A stretch of 54,768 nucleotides of DNA from Ruminococcaceae bacterium UBA3323. Lineage in GTDB: Bacteria > Bacillota > Clostridia > Oscillospirales > Acutalibacteraceae. Shown here one piece after another: positions 10,201 to 17,751 of this stretch. Within the stretch, counting starts at the first letter, position 1; each line of letters opens with the position of its first letter. Both the position numbers and the translations under genes were made by a program. Below the pieces are notes generated by a model, which saw only the letters and a list, made by a program, of their open reading frames with translations, ran no database searches and was not told where the DNA came from. The stretch is from assembly GCA_002361935.1 (NCBI GenBank), contig DESD01000067.1:1-54768 (forward strand), in the 5' to 3' direction.

Positions 10201-11000
10201 TCATAGCGATGTGCATCGAAGAACAAGCCGTCAAGATGAGCCTGCGCTGTTTCAAGAGTAGGAGGCTCACCCGGGCGAAGCTTTTTATAAACCTCAAGTA
10301 GTGCTTCCTCCTGATTCTTGGTAATATCCTTTTCAATTGTTGCTTCGATTCTTTCATCATCGCCAAAGAATTCTCGGATTTCATCATCGCTTCCGAGACC
10401 GAGAGCACGAAGAAAGGTTGTAATGAAAATCTTACGGTTTTTATCAATTCTTACATAGAAAAGATCGTTTGCATCTGTTTCATATTCAAGCCATGCACCG
10501 CGGTTCGGAATAACCGTATTTGTAAATAATTCCTTACCCGTTTTATCGTGCTCCATATTGTAATAAACACCGGGAGAACGGACAAGCTGGGATACGATAC
10601 ATCTTTCTGCACCGTTGATAACAAATGTGCCGGCATCCGTCATCAAAGGAAAATCACCCATAAAGATTATATTTTCCTTTACCTCACCCGTTTCCTTATT
10701 CTGAAGACGGGCTCTGACCTTTAAAGGCTTTGCATAAGTAGTATCACGCGCCTTGCACTGCGCAATCGTGTATTTTGGATCTTCATCCATTGTGTAATCA
10801 ATGAAATCAAGAACAAGATTTCCTGTGTAATCCGTTATTGAACCGATATCACGGAAAACCTCTTCAAGACCTTCATCAAGAAACCATTGGTAAGACTGCT
10901 TCTGCACTTCAATAAGATTCGGCATAGGCATAACCTCATTGATTTTTGCAAAACTTTTTCGTGTGGTTGTACCAAGCTGGACATCCTTCACATTTACCAT
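7296..11000 (-). CDS. rpoB: RNA polymerase subunit beta
   Basis: Full-length beta, 1234 residues from the ATG chosen here (MVNVKDVQLG). A GTG four codons upstream lies directly on the GGAG ribosome binding site and is unlikely to be used. The rifampicin region near residues 485-545 (SPLSQFMDQNNPLAELTHKR) has wild-type residues at the classic resistance positions. The C-terminus is acidic (residues about 1195-1234). The usual rplJ-rplL pair is not directly upstream; instead a divergent binding-protein gene begins after about 430 bp. Confidence 0.98.
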   Translation of the reverse strand: MVNVKDVQLGTTTRKSFAKINEVMPMPNLIEVQKQSYQWFLDEGLEEVFRDIGSITDYTGNLVLDFIDYTMDEDPKYTIAQCKARDTTYAKPLKVRARLQNKETGEVKENIIFMGDFPLMTDAGTFVINGAERCIVSQLVRSPGVYYNMEHDKTGKELFTNTVIPNRGAWLEYETDANDLFYVRIDKNRKIFITTFLRALGLGSDDEIREFFGDDERIEATIEKDITKNQEEALLEVYKKLRPGEPPTLETAQAHLDGLFFDAHRYDLSKVGRYKYNKKLAISDRLTGQKLSQPVISPQGEFLADAGEVISEEKAVEIENAGVMFAFVDVDGKEVKIVSNGMVDVTKYVNFNCKPLGITEKVSYRVLSEILERCGDDEEKIIEEFKIYQDDLVPKHITTDDIFATVSYLINLAYGVGVTDDIDHLGNRRIRAVGELLQNQFRIGFTRMERVIRERMTLQAQDDEESITPQALINIRPVVAAIREFFGSSPLSQFMDQNNPLAELTHKRRLSALGPGGLSRDRAGFEVRDVHYTHYGRMCPIETPEGPNIGLISYLACYSRLNEYGFIEAPYRKVDKETGVVTSEVVYMTADVEDNFVVAQANEPLDENGRFANKRVTCRHRDEFMTCEPEKVDYMDVSPKMVVSVATAMIPFLENDDANRALMGANMQRQAVPLLKTEAPVVGTGMEYKAAYDSGVVVAAKRGGTVTAVDADTIEIKTKSGEIDKYELVKFSGSNQGTCINQRPIVSLHQIVEDGQVIADGPATSNGEISLGKNALIGFMTWEGYNYEDAVLINEKMVRDDVYTSIHIEEHEVEARDTKLGPEEITRDIPNVGEDALKDLDEDGIIRVGAEVHSSSILVGKVTPKGETELTAEERLLRAIFGEKAREVRDTSMRVPHGEYGIVVDVKVFTRANSDELNPGVNKVVRVYIAQKRKIQVGDKMAGRHGNKGVVSRVLPQEDMPFLPDGRPLDIVLNPLGVPSRMNIGQVLEVHLGYAAMALGWKMCTPVFDGAHEDDIRECLKFAGLSEDGKTVLTDGRTGEKFDNPITVGYMYYLKLHHLVDDKIHARSTGPYSLVTQQPLGGKAQFGGQRFGEMEVWALEAYGAAYTLQEIITVKSDDVVGRVKTYEAIVKGENIPTAGTPESFKVLFKELQALGLDTRLYDKAGNEVELKQDLDDGTGIQPIDDKAFTEVNDFGDVDEGFTFQNAEGEDEEADQNIGDDSMFIDFEDNYSDDE

Positions 11001-11142
11001 ACCGGTAATCACTCCGTTTCTTTATGTTTTACTGAAAAATGAATAATTTTTTGCCGAAAATAAGCGAAAAAATGCGTTATTTTCCGATTGTCTGAAACAG
11101 TAAAAATCTGCCGAAAACAAAAAATTTCCATTTTAGCGTGCT

Positions 11143-11174
11143 ATTATATTAATATCTAACTTGAAATATGTCAA
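11143..11174 (-). promoter_or_regulatory. Probable rpoBC promoter
   Basis: On the minus strand a TTGACA box (11169-11174) is followed by an AT-rich stretch with overlapping -10 candidates: TAATAT at 17 bp spacing and TATAAT at 20 bp. It is the best promoter match in the rpoB upstream region and implies a leader of roughly 130 nt. Consensus match only. Confidence 0.55.
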
Positions 11175-11431
11175 GAAAAATATCAATTTATTTTTAACTT
11201 TTTTCAAAAGTTTTTGTTATGCTGTGCCGTGCGTTTTGAAAAGTAGCTAAAAATCACCTTATCTTTTCCCGCTTTGCGATTGTTTAAATTGTACTATTCT
11301 ACGTTCTTATTTTTGTTAAAATTGATAATATATTCATATTTTAAACCTTTTCAAAAAAAGCATATTGTGTTATTATATTAGCAGAAAAAAGTTGTCATCT
11401 GCCGATAACTTCAATGAAGTGGTGATTGAAT
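11175..11431. other. AT-rich intergenic region upstream of the binding-protein gene
   Basis: About 250 bp without a credible gene. It is AT-rich, with several short T and A runs. A -10-like TATTATATT near 11373-11381 could serve the plus-strand gene, but I see no good -35. No hairpin terminator, riboswitch motif or tRNA was recognised. Confidence 0.4.
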
Positions 11432-13069
11432 ATGAAAAAGAGATTAATAAGTATTTTTTTATGCTTTATTTTGATTGCAGGCATCTTTGCCGGCTGCGGA
11501 AGTTCAAACAATTATATGGATTTAATTTATCCCTTTGGCGGAAATGTCAACAGCTACGATCCGCAGATTGCCTCTACCTCGGATGAATTTCTTATTATAG
11601 AGAATACCTTTGAGGGACTGGTACGCAGCGATGACGAGGGCAATATTACCCCCGGATGTGCAGAAAGCTGGGAGATTACCGAAGCCGGTTTGAAATATAC
11701 TTTCCATTTATACCGCGGATTGAAATGGCATATCTTTGATTCCGTAAAAAAAAGAATGGGCGAGCACTATGATCCCGAGCTAACTGCATTTGACTTTGCA
11801 TTTGCATTAAAGAGAGCCGTGGATCCTGCAACGGAAAGCCCGCTTTATTCTACCATTTCAAATATATATAATGCCCCTGAAATCAACAAGGGATGGATAG
11901 ATAAGTCACAGCTTGGTGTTAAAGCAATAGATAACTATACGCTTGAAATTATGCTTTCAAAGCCCGATGACGGATTTCTTCAAACACTGTCTACTGCCGT
12001 AGCAATGCCCTGTAATGAGGAATTTTTCAACAAAACCAACGGCAGATACGGGCTTGACCTTCAATATATAATGTTTAACGGCCAGTTCCGGGTTACAGAT
12101 GAGCTTGATAATTCTTATATTCTGAAAAGCAGCTGCGGCGAGAACGGAGCCTATAAAGGACCGACAAAAACAAATGTAACGGATATAACGTTAAAAATCG
12201 TAAGCGATGATGAAAGCCTTGTTGAAAGACTGAAAGACGGATACTATGATGCTGCATACATAAGAGGATATGAAAGCAGGGAAATAAGCCAAAAAAGCGG
12301 AATTACCCTTATTCCGTACAGCAATACAACCTGGTCTTTTCTTTTGAATTCAGAAAACGGCATCTTATCATCGGCGAATGCAAGAAAAGCAATTTCCCTT
12401 GCCATATCCGAAATCCGTTTTGAAGATTTCCCTTATCTTGAAAAAGCAAAGGGCTTTATTCCGCCCTCCTGCTCAATTGGAAACACATCCTATACAGAAA
12501 AAACAAAAGACATTACCGAAAAAGAAAATGCAGCCAAAGCAGTTTCCCTTTGGAAAAAGGCTGTAGAAGCAACATCCATTTATGATATAGAATTAACGGT
12601 TCTTGCACCTGAAAATATGACTGATGAAGCCAAGCTTCTGCTTCAGGGAATTCAAAGCAGTATCGGATCCATTTCCAATGCCGAGGAGGAAAAAAAGATT
12701 TCATTTTCTCTTAAGCTTGAAACAAAACCCGAAAGCGAAATCAAAGCCGCCGTTAACGCCGGCAATTACAGCATTGCCCTGTTTCCTTTAACTGCAACGG
12801 CATCAAGCCCCGTTTCATTTCTGAAATCATTTACCGATAACAATGTTACGGGCTTTGATGAAAGTGAATTTTCCGCAGCACTGAGCAAGGCTCAATCCCT
12901 GAATACCGCTGCTGCGTGCCTGGAATGTGAAAAAGCACTTATGGACACCCATTGCTATATTCCTTTATTCTACGAATCAAGATATTATGCAGCCGCCAAA
13001 GGTGTAAGCGGAGTGAACTTTCACCCTGGCTCAGGCAGAGTAAGCTTCGTTAACACAAGCAGAAAGTAA
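11432..13069 (+). CDS. Peptide/oligopeptide ABC transporter substrate-binding lipoprotein (OppA-like)
   Basis: A 545-residue SBP_bac_5-type protein. The N-terminus is a lipoprotein signal (MKKR, hydrophobic stretch, lipobox FAGC with Cys22). Family features include NSYDPQIASTSDEFLI near residue 40, an ITPGCAESWEI segment and TAFDFAFALKRAVDP near 125. The ATG at 11432 follows a GGTGAT ribosome binding site; a TTG two codons upstream is less likely. No permease or ATPase genes are adjacent, so it must share a transporter or be an orphan. The ligand cannot be read from sequence; oligopeptides are the default guess. Confidence 0.85.
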   Translation: MKKRLISIFLCFILIAGIFAGCGSSNNYMDLIYPFGGNVNSYDPQIASTSDEFLIIENTFEGLVRSDDEGNITPGCAESWEITEAGLKYTFHLYRGLKWHIFDSVKKRMGEHYDPELTAFDFAFALKRAVDPATESPLYSTISNIYNAPEINKGWIDKSQLGVKAIDNYTLEIMLSKPDDGFLQTLSTAVAMPCNEEFFNKTNGRYGLDLQYIMFNGQFRVTDELDNSYILKSSCGENGAYKGPTKTNVTDITLKIVSDDESLVERLKDGYYDAAYIRGYESREISQKSGITLIPYSNTTWSFLLNSENGILSSANARKAISLAISEIRFEDFPYLEKAKGFIPPSCSIGNTSYTEKTKDITEKENAAKAVSLWKKAVEATSIYDIELTVLAPENMTDEAKLLLQGIQSSIGSISNAEEEKKISFSLKLETKPESEIKAAVNAGNYSIALFPLTATASSPVSFLKSFTDNNVTGFDESEFSAALSKAQSLNTAAACLECEKALMDTHCYIPLFYESRYYAAAKGVSGVNFHPGSGRVSFVNTSRK

Positions 13070-13085
13070 ACAAAACTAAAAATGA

Positions 13086-13113
13086 TTGACAGAAAAAATA
13101 ATTCGATTATAAT
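13086..13113 (+). promoter_or_regulatory. Promoter for the nagB operon
   Basis: TTGACA (13086-13091) and TATAAT (13108-13113) with a 16-bp spacer, both perfect consensus. The site is about 45 bp upstream of the nagB ATG, which has a good AAGGAG ribosome binding site. No catabolite operator or NagR-type palindrome was recognised beside it. Confidence 0.65.
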
Positions 13114-13158
13114 AGTATAGAAAATATAATAAATATTAAGATTAAGGAGAATAATAAT

Positions 13159-13884
13159 ATGAATGTACTTATTTATGATAACGAAGAGCAGATCGGCATT
13201 GCTGCCGGAAATTATATGTGCGGTCAGGTTCTTCAGAAACCGGATTCGGTTTTGGGGCTTGCTACAGGCTCTACCCCTCTTAAGCCGTACAGTCAGATGA
13301 TTGAACTTTTCAACAAGGGTGCTATTGATTTTTCAAAGGTAACAACATTTAATCTGGATGAATATGTCAACCTTGATGTGGAGGATGTAAACTCATATCA
13401 TTCTTTCATGCATAAAAACCTTTTTGACCATATCAACATTCCTGAGGAAAACATAAACTTTCTTAACGGAAACGCAGAAGATTTAGAACAGGAATGCGCC
13501 GATTATGAAAACAGAATCAAGAAGGCCGGCGGAATAGATATTCAGCTTCTCGGAATAGGCTCTAACGGCCACATTGCATTCAATGAGCCAAGCGACTGCT
13601 TCCAGCGCTGGAGCCATGTTGTTGAGCTTAAGGAAAGCACTGTAAAGGACAACAGCCGCTTTTTTAAATCCATTGAAGAGGTTCCTACAAAAGCAGTTAC
13701 CATGGGAATCGGTTCTATTATGCAGGCCAAAAAAATTCTGATTATTGCACTCGGAAAAAATAAGGCTCAGGCAATTAAACAGCTTATTAACGGAAATGTT
13801 ACACCTATGTGCCCTGCCTCTGTTCTGCAGTTCCACACGGATGTTACCCTTATGCTTGACAGAGATGCAGCATCGCTTATTTAA
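13159..13884 (+). CDS. nagB: Glucosamine-6-phosphate deaminase
   Basis: A 241-residue NagB. It converts glucosamine-6-phosphate to fructose-6-phosphate and ammonia in the cytoplasm, the last step of amino-sugar catabolism. The motifs LGLATGSTPLKPY (about 33-45), FNLDEYVNL (about 70-78) and GIGSNGHIAFNEP (about 132-144) hold the phosphate-binding loop and catalytic residues. It is first in an apparent operon with a membrane protein, metG and tatD. nagA is not in the window. It could finish breakdown of GlcNAc freed by the GH89 and GH20 enzymes encoded later in the window; that link is inference. Confidence 0.96.
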   Translation: MNVLIYDNEEQIGIAAGNYMCGQVLQKPDSVLGLATGSTPLKPYSQMIELFNKGAIDFSKVTTFNLDEYVNLDVEDVNSYHSFMHKNLFDHINIPEENINFLNGNAEDLEQECADYENRIKKAGGIDIQLLGIGSNGHIAFNEPSDCFQRWSHVVELKESTVKDNSRFFKSIEEVPTKAVTMGIGSIMQAKKILIIALGKNKAQAIKQLINGNVTPMCPASVLQFHTDVTLMLDRDAASLI

Positions 13885-13903
13885 TGGAAAGGACTTCGAT
13901 ACC

Positions 13904-14452
13904 GTGACTAAAAAGGAAAAGGAAGAATTAGAAAGAAAGCAGAAAAAAAGCAACAGGGCAAAGAGCCTGACTATTCTTATACTGGCTGTTTTACTGATTG
14001 CCGTTATTGTCTTTTTCCTGTTCAGGGAAGGGATAATCCCGTTCGGAAACAAAAGCACAACAGAAACAAAGCCATCTGCTTCTGTTTCAGACAGTATAAG
14101 CAATCATGATTTCAGCAGCAGTCAGACCGACAGTGAAACAGAGGACGAAAGCACAAGCGAAGAACCGGCCTCCGATAATGACAGTGAAGATGAAAAGCCG
14201 AATCAGAATGACGGAAGTGTTTATTCCGCTTCACTTCCCCTTACTGTTGATGATGCGCTTGCAATACTGAATTCAAGATACGGAAAGGATTACAGAATCA
14301 ACATGTCGACATCCGCAAACGGATACAACAATTTTGCTGTATTCAAGGATGATGAAAGATATGCCACCGTAAGTGTTAACCTTTCAACCGGAGATGCAAC
14401 CGAAATCATTATGGAATCAGGAAACCAAACAAAATTCAACCTTTTGAAATAA
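13904..14452 (+). CDS. Small single-pass membrane protein with Ser/Glu-rich linker, unknown function
   Basis: About 182 residues from a GTG start preceded by AAAGGA. Longer in-frame starts would run inside nagB and give a non-native N-terminus. Layout: a charged Lys/Glu-rich cytoplasmic tail (1-20), one transmembrane helix (about 22-41), an acidic Ser/Thr/Glu-rich linker (about 55-105), then a compact domain of about 75 residues starting VDDALAILNSRYGKDY. The C-terminal domain would be outside the cell. It sits between nagB and metG with 15-20 bp gaps, so it is probably co-transcribed. I do not recognise the family. Confidence 0.75.
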   Translation: MTKKEKEELERKQKKSNRAKSLTILILAVLLIAVIVFFLFREGIIPFGNKSTTETKPSASVSDSISNHDFSSSQTDSETEDESTSEEPASDNDSEDEKPNQNDGSVYSASLPLTVDDALAILNSRYGKDYRINMSTSANGYNNFAVFKDDERYATVSVNLSTGDATEIIMESGNQTKFNLLK

Positions 14453-14467
14453 TGAAAGGATTTAAAA

Positions 14468-16414
14468 ATGGCAGATAAAGAAAAATTTTATATTACAACT
14501 CCTATATACTATCCCTCAGGAAATCCCCATATCGGACATTGCTATACAACCGTTGCCTGCGATTCTATAGCAAGATATAAAAGACTTCAGGGAAAAGACG
14601 TAATGTTCCTTACCGGAACAGACGAGCATGGCCTTAAGATTGAACAGAAGGCCGCTGAAAAAGGCATTACGCCAAAAGCGTATGTTGATGAGATTGTTGA
14701 AATCTTCAAAAAGCTCTGGAGCTATATGAATATCAGCTATGACAGATATATTAGAACAACCGACGATTATCATGTTGAAACCGTTCAGAAGATTTTTAAG
14801 GAGCTTTATGACAGAGGATATATTTATAAAGGAAAATACACAGGCAAATACTGCACACCCTGTGAAAGCTTCTGGACAGACAGCCAGCTTGTAGACGGAA
14901 AATGCCCTGACTGCGGCAGAGATGTTGTTGAAGCATCCGAAGAAGCATATTTCTTTAAAATGGCTCCTTTTGCAGAAAGAATTGAAAAGCTTTTAACCGA
15001 AACAGACTATCTTCAGCCAAAATCAAGGGCAACAGAGCTTGTTAACAACTTTATCAAACCCGGCCTTGAGGATTTATGTGTATCCAGAACTTCATTTACA
15101 TGGGGCATTCCGGTTACCTTTGATGACAAGCATGTTGTTTATGTATGGATTGATGCACTTTCAAACTATATCAGTGCACTTGGTTATCTGAATGATGCCT
15201 ATAAGGATTATGATAAATTCTGGCCCGCAGATGTGCACATGGTTGCTAAGGATATTATGCGGTTCCACGCAATCATATGGCCCGCAATGCTTATGGCGCT
15301 TGAGCTTCCGCTTCCAAAGCATCTTGCTGTTCATGGATGGATAACCTTTAACGGACAGAAAATGTCCAAATCAATCGGAAATGTTGTTGACCCGTTCATT
15401 CTTGGGGAAAGATACGGCTGTGACGCAATCAGATACCATATTTTAAGAGAAATGGCTCTTGGTGCAGACAGCTCCTTCTCCAATGAAATTATGATTAACC
15501 GTATTAATTCGGACCTTGCAAACGACTTGGGAAACCTTGTTTCCAGAACTGTTGCCATGGTTGAAAAGTATTTCAGCGGAACACTTCCGAAAGAAAGAGA
15601 AGCAAACGATATTGACAGCGAGCTGCTTGAAATGATGACATCGCTTCGTGATAAAACCGATGCATTCATTGATGAAACACAGCTTAACAATGCACTTGCA
15701 GAAATTTTCAAGGTTATTTCAAAAGCAAACAAATATATTGACGAAACAACACCATGGATATTGGGTAAAGACGACAGCAAGAAGGCACGTCTTGCAACCG
15801 TGCTTTATAATCTTCTTGAAGCTATAAGAGTAAGCACAACACTTCTTTCCTGCTTTATGCCAAGCACTATGCCGAAAGTCTGGGAACAGATAGGCGCCGA
15901 CGAAAGTCTTATAACCTATGAAAATGCAGGAAAAACAGGCGTACTGCCGCTTGATGTAACTGTTAAGAAAGGGCCGGCTCTTTTCCCGAGAATTGATGTT
16001 GAAAAGGAAATAGAGGAGCTTAACGCACTGATTCAGAAACAGATGGACGAAGCTGCCGGTGCAAAATCCGAAGAGCCGCAGCAGCTTCCCGAAATTCAGT
16101 TTGATGATTTTACAAAGGTTGAGCTTCGTGTTGCAAAGGTTCTTGCATGCGAGCCGATAAAAAAAGCAAAAAAGCTTCTTAAGCTTCAGGTTGATGACGG
16201 AACGGCAGAGCCAAGGCAGATTGTTTCCGGCATTTCACAATGGTATAAGCCGGAGGATTTGATCGGGAAATCCGTTATAATCGTTGCGAACCTTAAGCCT
16301 GCAAAGCTTTGCGGTGAAATAAGCAATGGTATGCTGCTTGCAGGCGATACGGCAGACGGTGATGTTAAAGTGGCATTCATTGACGGAATTGCTCCGGGAA
16401 CGAAATTAAGATAA
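14468..16414 (+). CDS. metG: Methionyl-tRNA synthetase
   Basis: A 648-residue class I synthetase that charges tRNA-Met. HIGH-type motif HIGH at residues 21-24 and KMSKS near 298-302. A four-cysteine zinc knuckle lies near residues 128-148 (CTPC and CPDC pairs). A C-terminal tRNA-binding OB-fold (EMAP II-like) runs from about residue 545, beginning DFTKVELRVAKVL. This domain order is typical of Firmicutes MetG. The ribosome binding site is AAAGGA, and the stop overlaps the tatD start by one base. Confidence 0.97.
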   Translation: MADKEKFYITTPIYYPSGNPHIGHCYTTVACDSIARYKRLQGKDVMFLTGTDEHGLKIEQKAAEKGITPKAYVDEIVEIFKKLWSYMNISYDRYIRTTDDYHVETVQKIFKELYDRGYIYKGKYTGKYCTPCESFWTDSQLVDGKCPDCGRDVVEASEEAYFFKMAPFAERIEKLLTETDYLQPKSRATELVNNFIKPGLEDLCVSRTSFTWGIPVTFDDKHVVYVWIDALSNYISALGYLNDAYKDYDKFWPADVHMVAKDIMRFHAIIWPAMLMALELPLPKHLAVHGWITFNGQKMSKSIGNVVDPFILGERYGCDAIRYHILREMALGADSSFSNEIMINRINSDLANDLGNLVSRTVAMVEKYFSGTLPKEREANDIDSELLEMMTSLRDKTDAFIDETQLNNALAEIFKVISKANKYIDETTPWILGKDDSKKARLATVLYNLLEAIRVSTTLLSCFMPSTMPKVWEQIGADESLITYENAGKTGVLPLDVTVKKGPALFPRIDVEKEIEELNALIQKQMDEAAGAKSEEPQQLPEIQFDDFTKVELRVAKVLACEPIKKAKKLLKLQVDDGTAEPRQIVSGISQWYKPEDLIGKSVIIVANLKPAKLCGEISNGMLLAGDTADGDVKVAFIDGIAPGTKLR

Positions 16415-17190
16415 TGTACCGTAATATATTTGATACACACAGCCACTACGACGATGAACAGTTTGACACAGACAGGAATGAACTTTTAAAAACGATTCAT
16501 CAAAGCGGTGTCAGCAGCATTGTAAGCTGCGGCTGTGATATAGAAACAACTGAATTCAACAAAAGGCTTTCCGATAAATACGGCTTTTTATACTTTGCTG
16601 CAGGCTTTCATCCCGAATGCCTTGAAGATGCTGATATAACCGAGCTTGAAAGAATAAAAGAATATGCACAATGCGAAAAATGCGTTGCTATCGGCGAAAT
16701 CGGGCTTGATTATCATTGGATGAGCAGCAGCAAGGAAAAGCAAAAAGATTTTTTTACAGCTCAGATTCAGCTTGCGAAGGAACTGGATATGCCGGTTATC
16801 GTTCATGACAGAGAAGCGCATGGTGATACACTTAACATCTTAAAGGAAACAAAGCCCAAGGGTGTTGTTCACTGCTTTTCAGGCTCAAGAGAAATGGCAA
16901 AGGAAATTATAAAACTTGGAATGTATATAGGCTTAAACGGCGTGGTAACCTTTAAAAACGCAAGAAAAAGTCTTGAGGTAGTTAAAGATATTCCGCTTGA
17001 CCGCCTTGTGCTTGAAACCGATTGCCCTTACCTTGCTCCCGAGCCGGTAAGAGGCGGACGCAATGATTCTTCTCTTATCCCCCATATTGCCGAAAGGCTT
17101 GCAGGAGAGCTTAACATGGATACACAGACCCTGCTTGATATAACATCGGAAAATGCAAAGAAGCTTTACAATTTAAAACAGACAAAATAA
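16414..17190 (+). CDS. tatD: TatD-family metal-dependent deoxyribonuclease
   Basis: A 258-residue TatD-like hydrolase. Metal ligands are visible in order: DTHSH at residues 7-11, GEIGLDYH in the middle, VHDREAH, HCFSG and the C-terminal LETDCPYLAP. It starts at ATG 16414, sharing a base with the metG stop (TAATG), so the two are translationally coupled. The metG-tatD pair is a common Firmicutes arrangement. TatD enzymes are 3'-5' DNases of the amidohydrolase fold; the cellular role here is inferred by family. A strong terminator follows directly. Confidence 0.93.
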   Translation: MYRNIFDTHSHYDDEQFDTDRNELLKTIHQSGVSSIVSCGCDIETTEFNKRLSDKYGFLYFAAGFHPECLEDADITELERIKEYAQCEKCVAIGEIGLDYHWMSSSKEKQKDFFTAQIQLAKELDMPVIVHDREAHGDTLNILKETKPKGVVHCFSGSREMAKEIIKLGMYIGLNGVVTFKNARKSLEVVKDIPLDRLVLETDCPYLAPEPVRGGRNDSSLIPHIAERLAGELNMDTQTLLDITSENAKKLYNLKQTK

Positions 17191-17217
17191 AAAGCAGTTC
17201 ATAACGAACTGCTTTTT
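17190..17217 (+). terminator. Intrinsic terminator after tatD
   Basis: An 11-bp stem (AAAAGCAGTTC with its complement) and a 5-base loop end in a U-run. It closes the nagB-metG-tatD unit. Being A-rich upstream, it may also serve the convergent XRE gene. Confidence 0.85.
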
Positions 17218-17232
17218 ATTTTATGTTCTTTA

Positions 17233-17673
17233 TTATATATCTTCTTTATTATACAGATATTGGGCCACATCATTTTTATCTTCATTTGAAATTTTGCGAA
17301 GCTTTTTTATCATTAAAACTTCCAGATTGGAAAGCTTACCCAAATCATTTTCAACAACCTTGATTTCGGACGGTGATTGATGAATAATAAAATTAATATC
17401 ATTGTCCTTTTCGCTGTAGGTTGTTATTTTCTTCTTTTCTTTGCCGAATTTTTTATCCGTTCTTCCCATAAGATAATCAATGGTAACACCGTAAAAGTCA
17501 GCAATTTTAATATAGGAGGTTTCTTTCGGGTAACTGATTGTTTCATACTTTCTGTAATTCTGATAATCAATGCCGATTGCCTCGGAGGCCTGCTTTTGAT
17601 TAAGTCCTTTGGATTGCCTTAATTCAATAAGCTTTTCTGCCAATTCAGTTCTGCCTGTTGTTTTATCTTTCAT
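17233..17673 (-). CDS. XRE-family transcriptional regulator
   Basis: A 146-residue protein. An N-terminal Cro/C1-type helix-turn-helix (about residues 8-62; key stretch LNQKQASEAIGIDYQNYRKYE) precedes FYGVTIDYLMGRTD, the typical end of the HTH_3 domain. The C-terminal 80 residues are charged and have no recognised sensor domain. The ATG follows GAGGA; a GTG one codon upstream is possible. It has its own promoter at 17699-17727. The regulatory target is unknown; the neighbouring dacF-like gene is on the same strand upstream. Confidence 0.85.
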   Translation of the reverse strand: MKDKTTGRTELAEKLIELRQSKGLNQKQASEAIGIDYQNYRKYETISYPKETSYIKIADFYGVTIDYLMGRTDKKFGKEKKKITTYSEKDNDINFIIHQSPSEIKVVENDLGKLSNLEVLMIKKLRKISNEDKNDVAQYLYNKEDI

Positions 17674-17698
17674 CACAAATTCCTCACTTTATGAACTC

Positions 17699-17727
17699 AT
17701 TATACAAGATTAAACAATATTCGTCAA
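17699..17727 (-). promoter_or_regulatory. Promoter of the XRE regulator gene
   Basis: Minus-strand TTGACG (17722-17727) and TATAAT (17699-17704), spacer 17 bp. It lies about 25 bp upstream of the start codon, giving a short leader. Consensus match only. Confidence 0.6.
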
Positions 17728-17751
17728 TTGCAGCACAATGAATTTATAAAA

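Noticed and set aside
13745..13903. Longer start for the membrane-protein gene, inside nagB
   Set aside because: The segment is nagB read in another frame; the GTG at 13904 has a proper ribosome binding site and gives a sensible membrane-protein N-terminus.
14110..14215. Repetitive Ser/Glu/Asp coding stretch looked at as a possible tandem repeat
   Set aside because: It is a low-complexity acidic linker without a fixed repeat unit.
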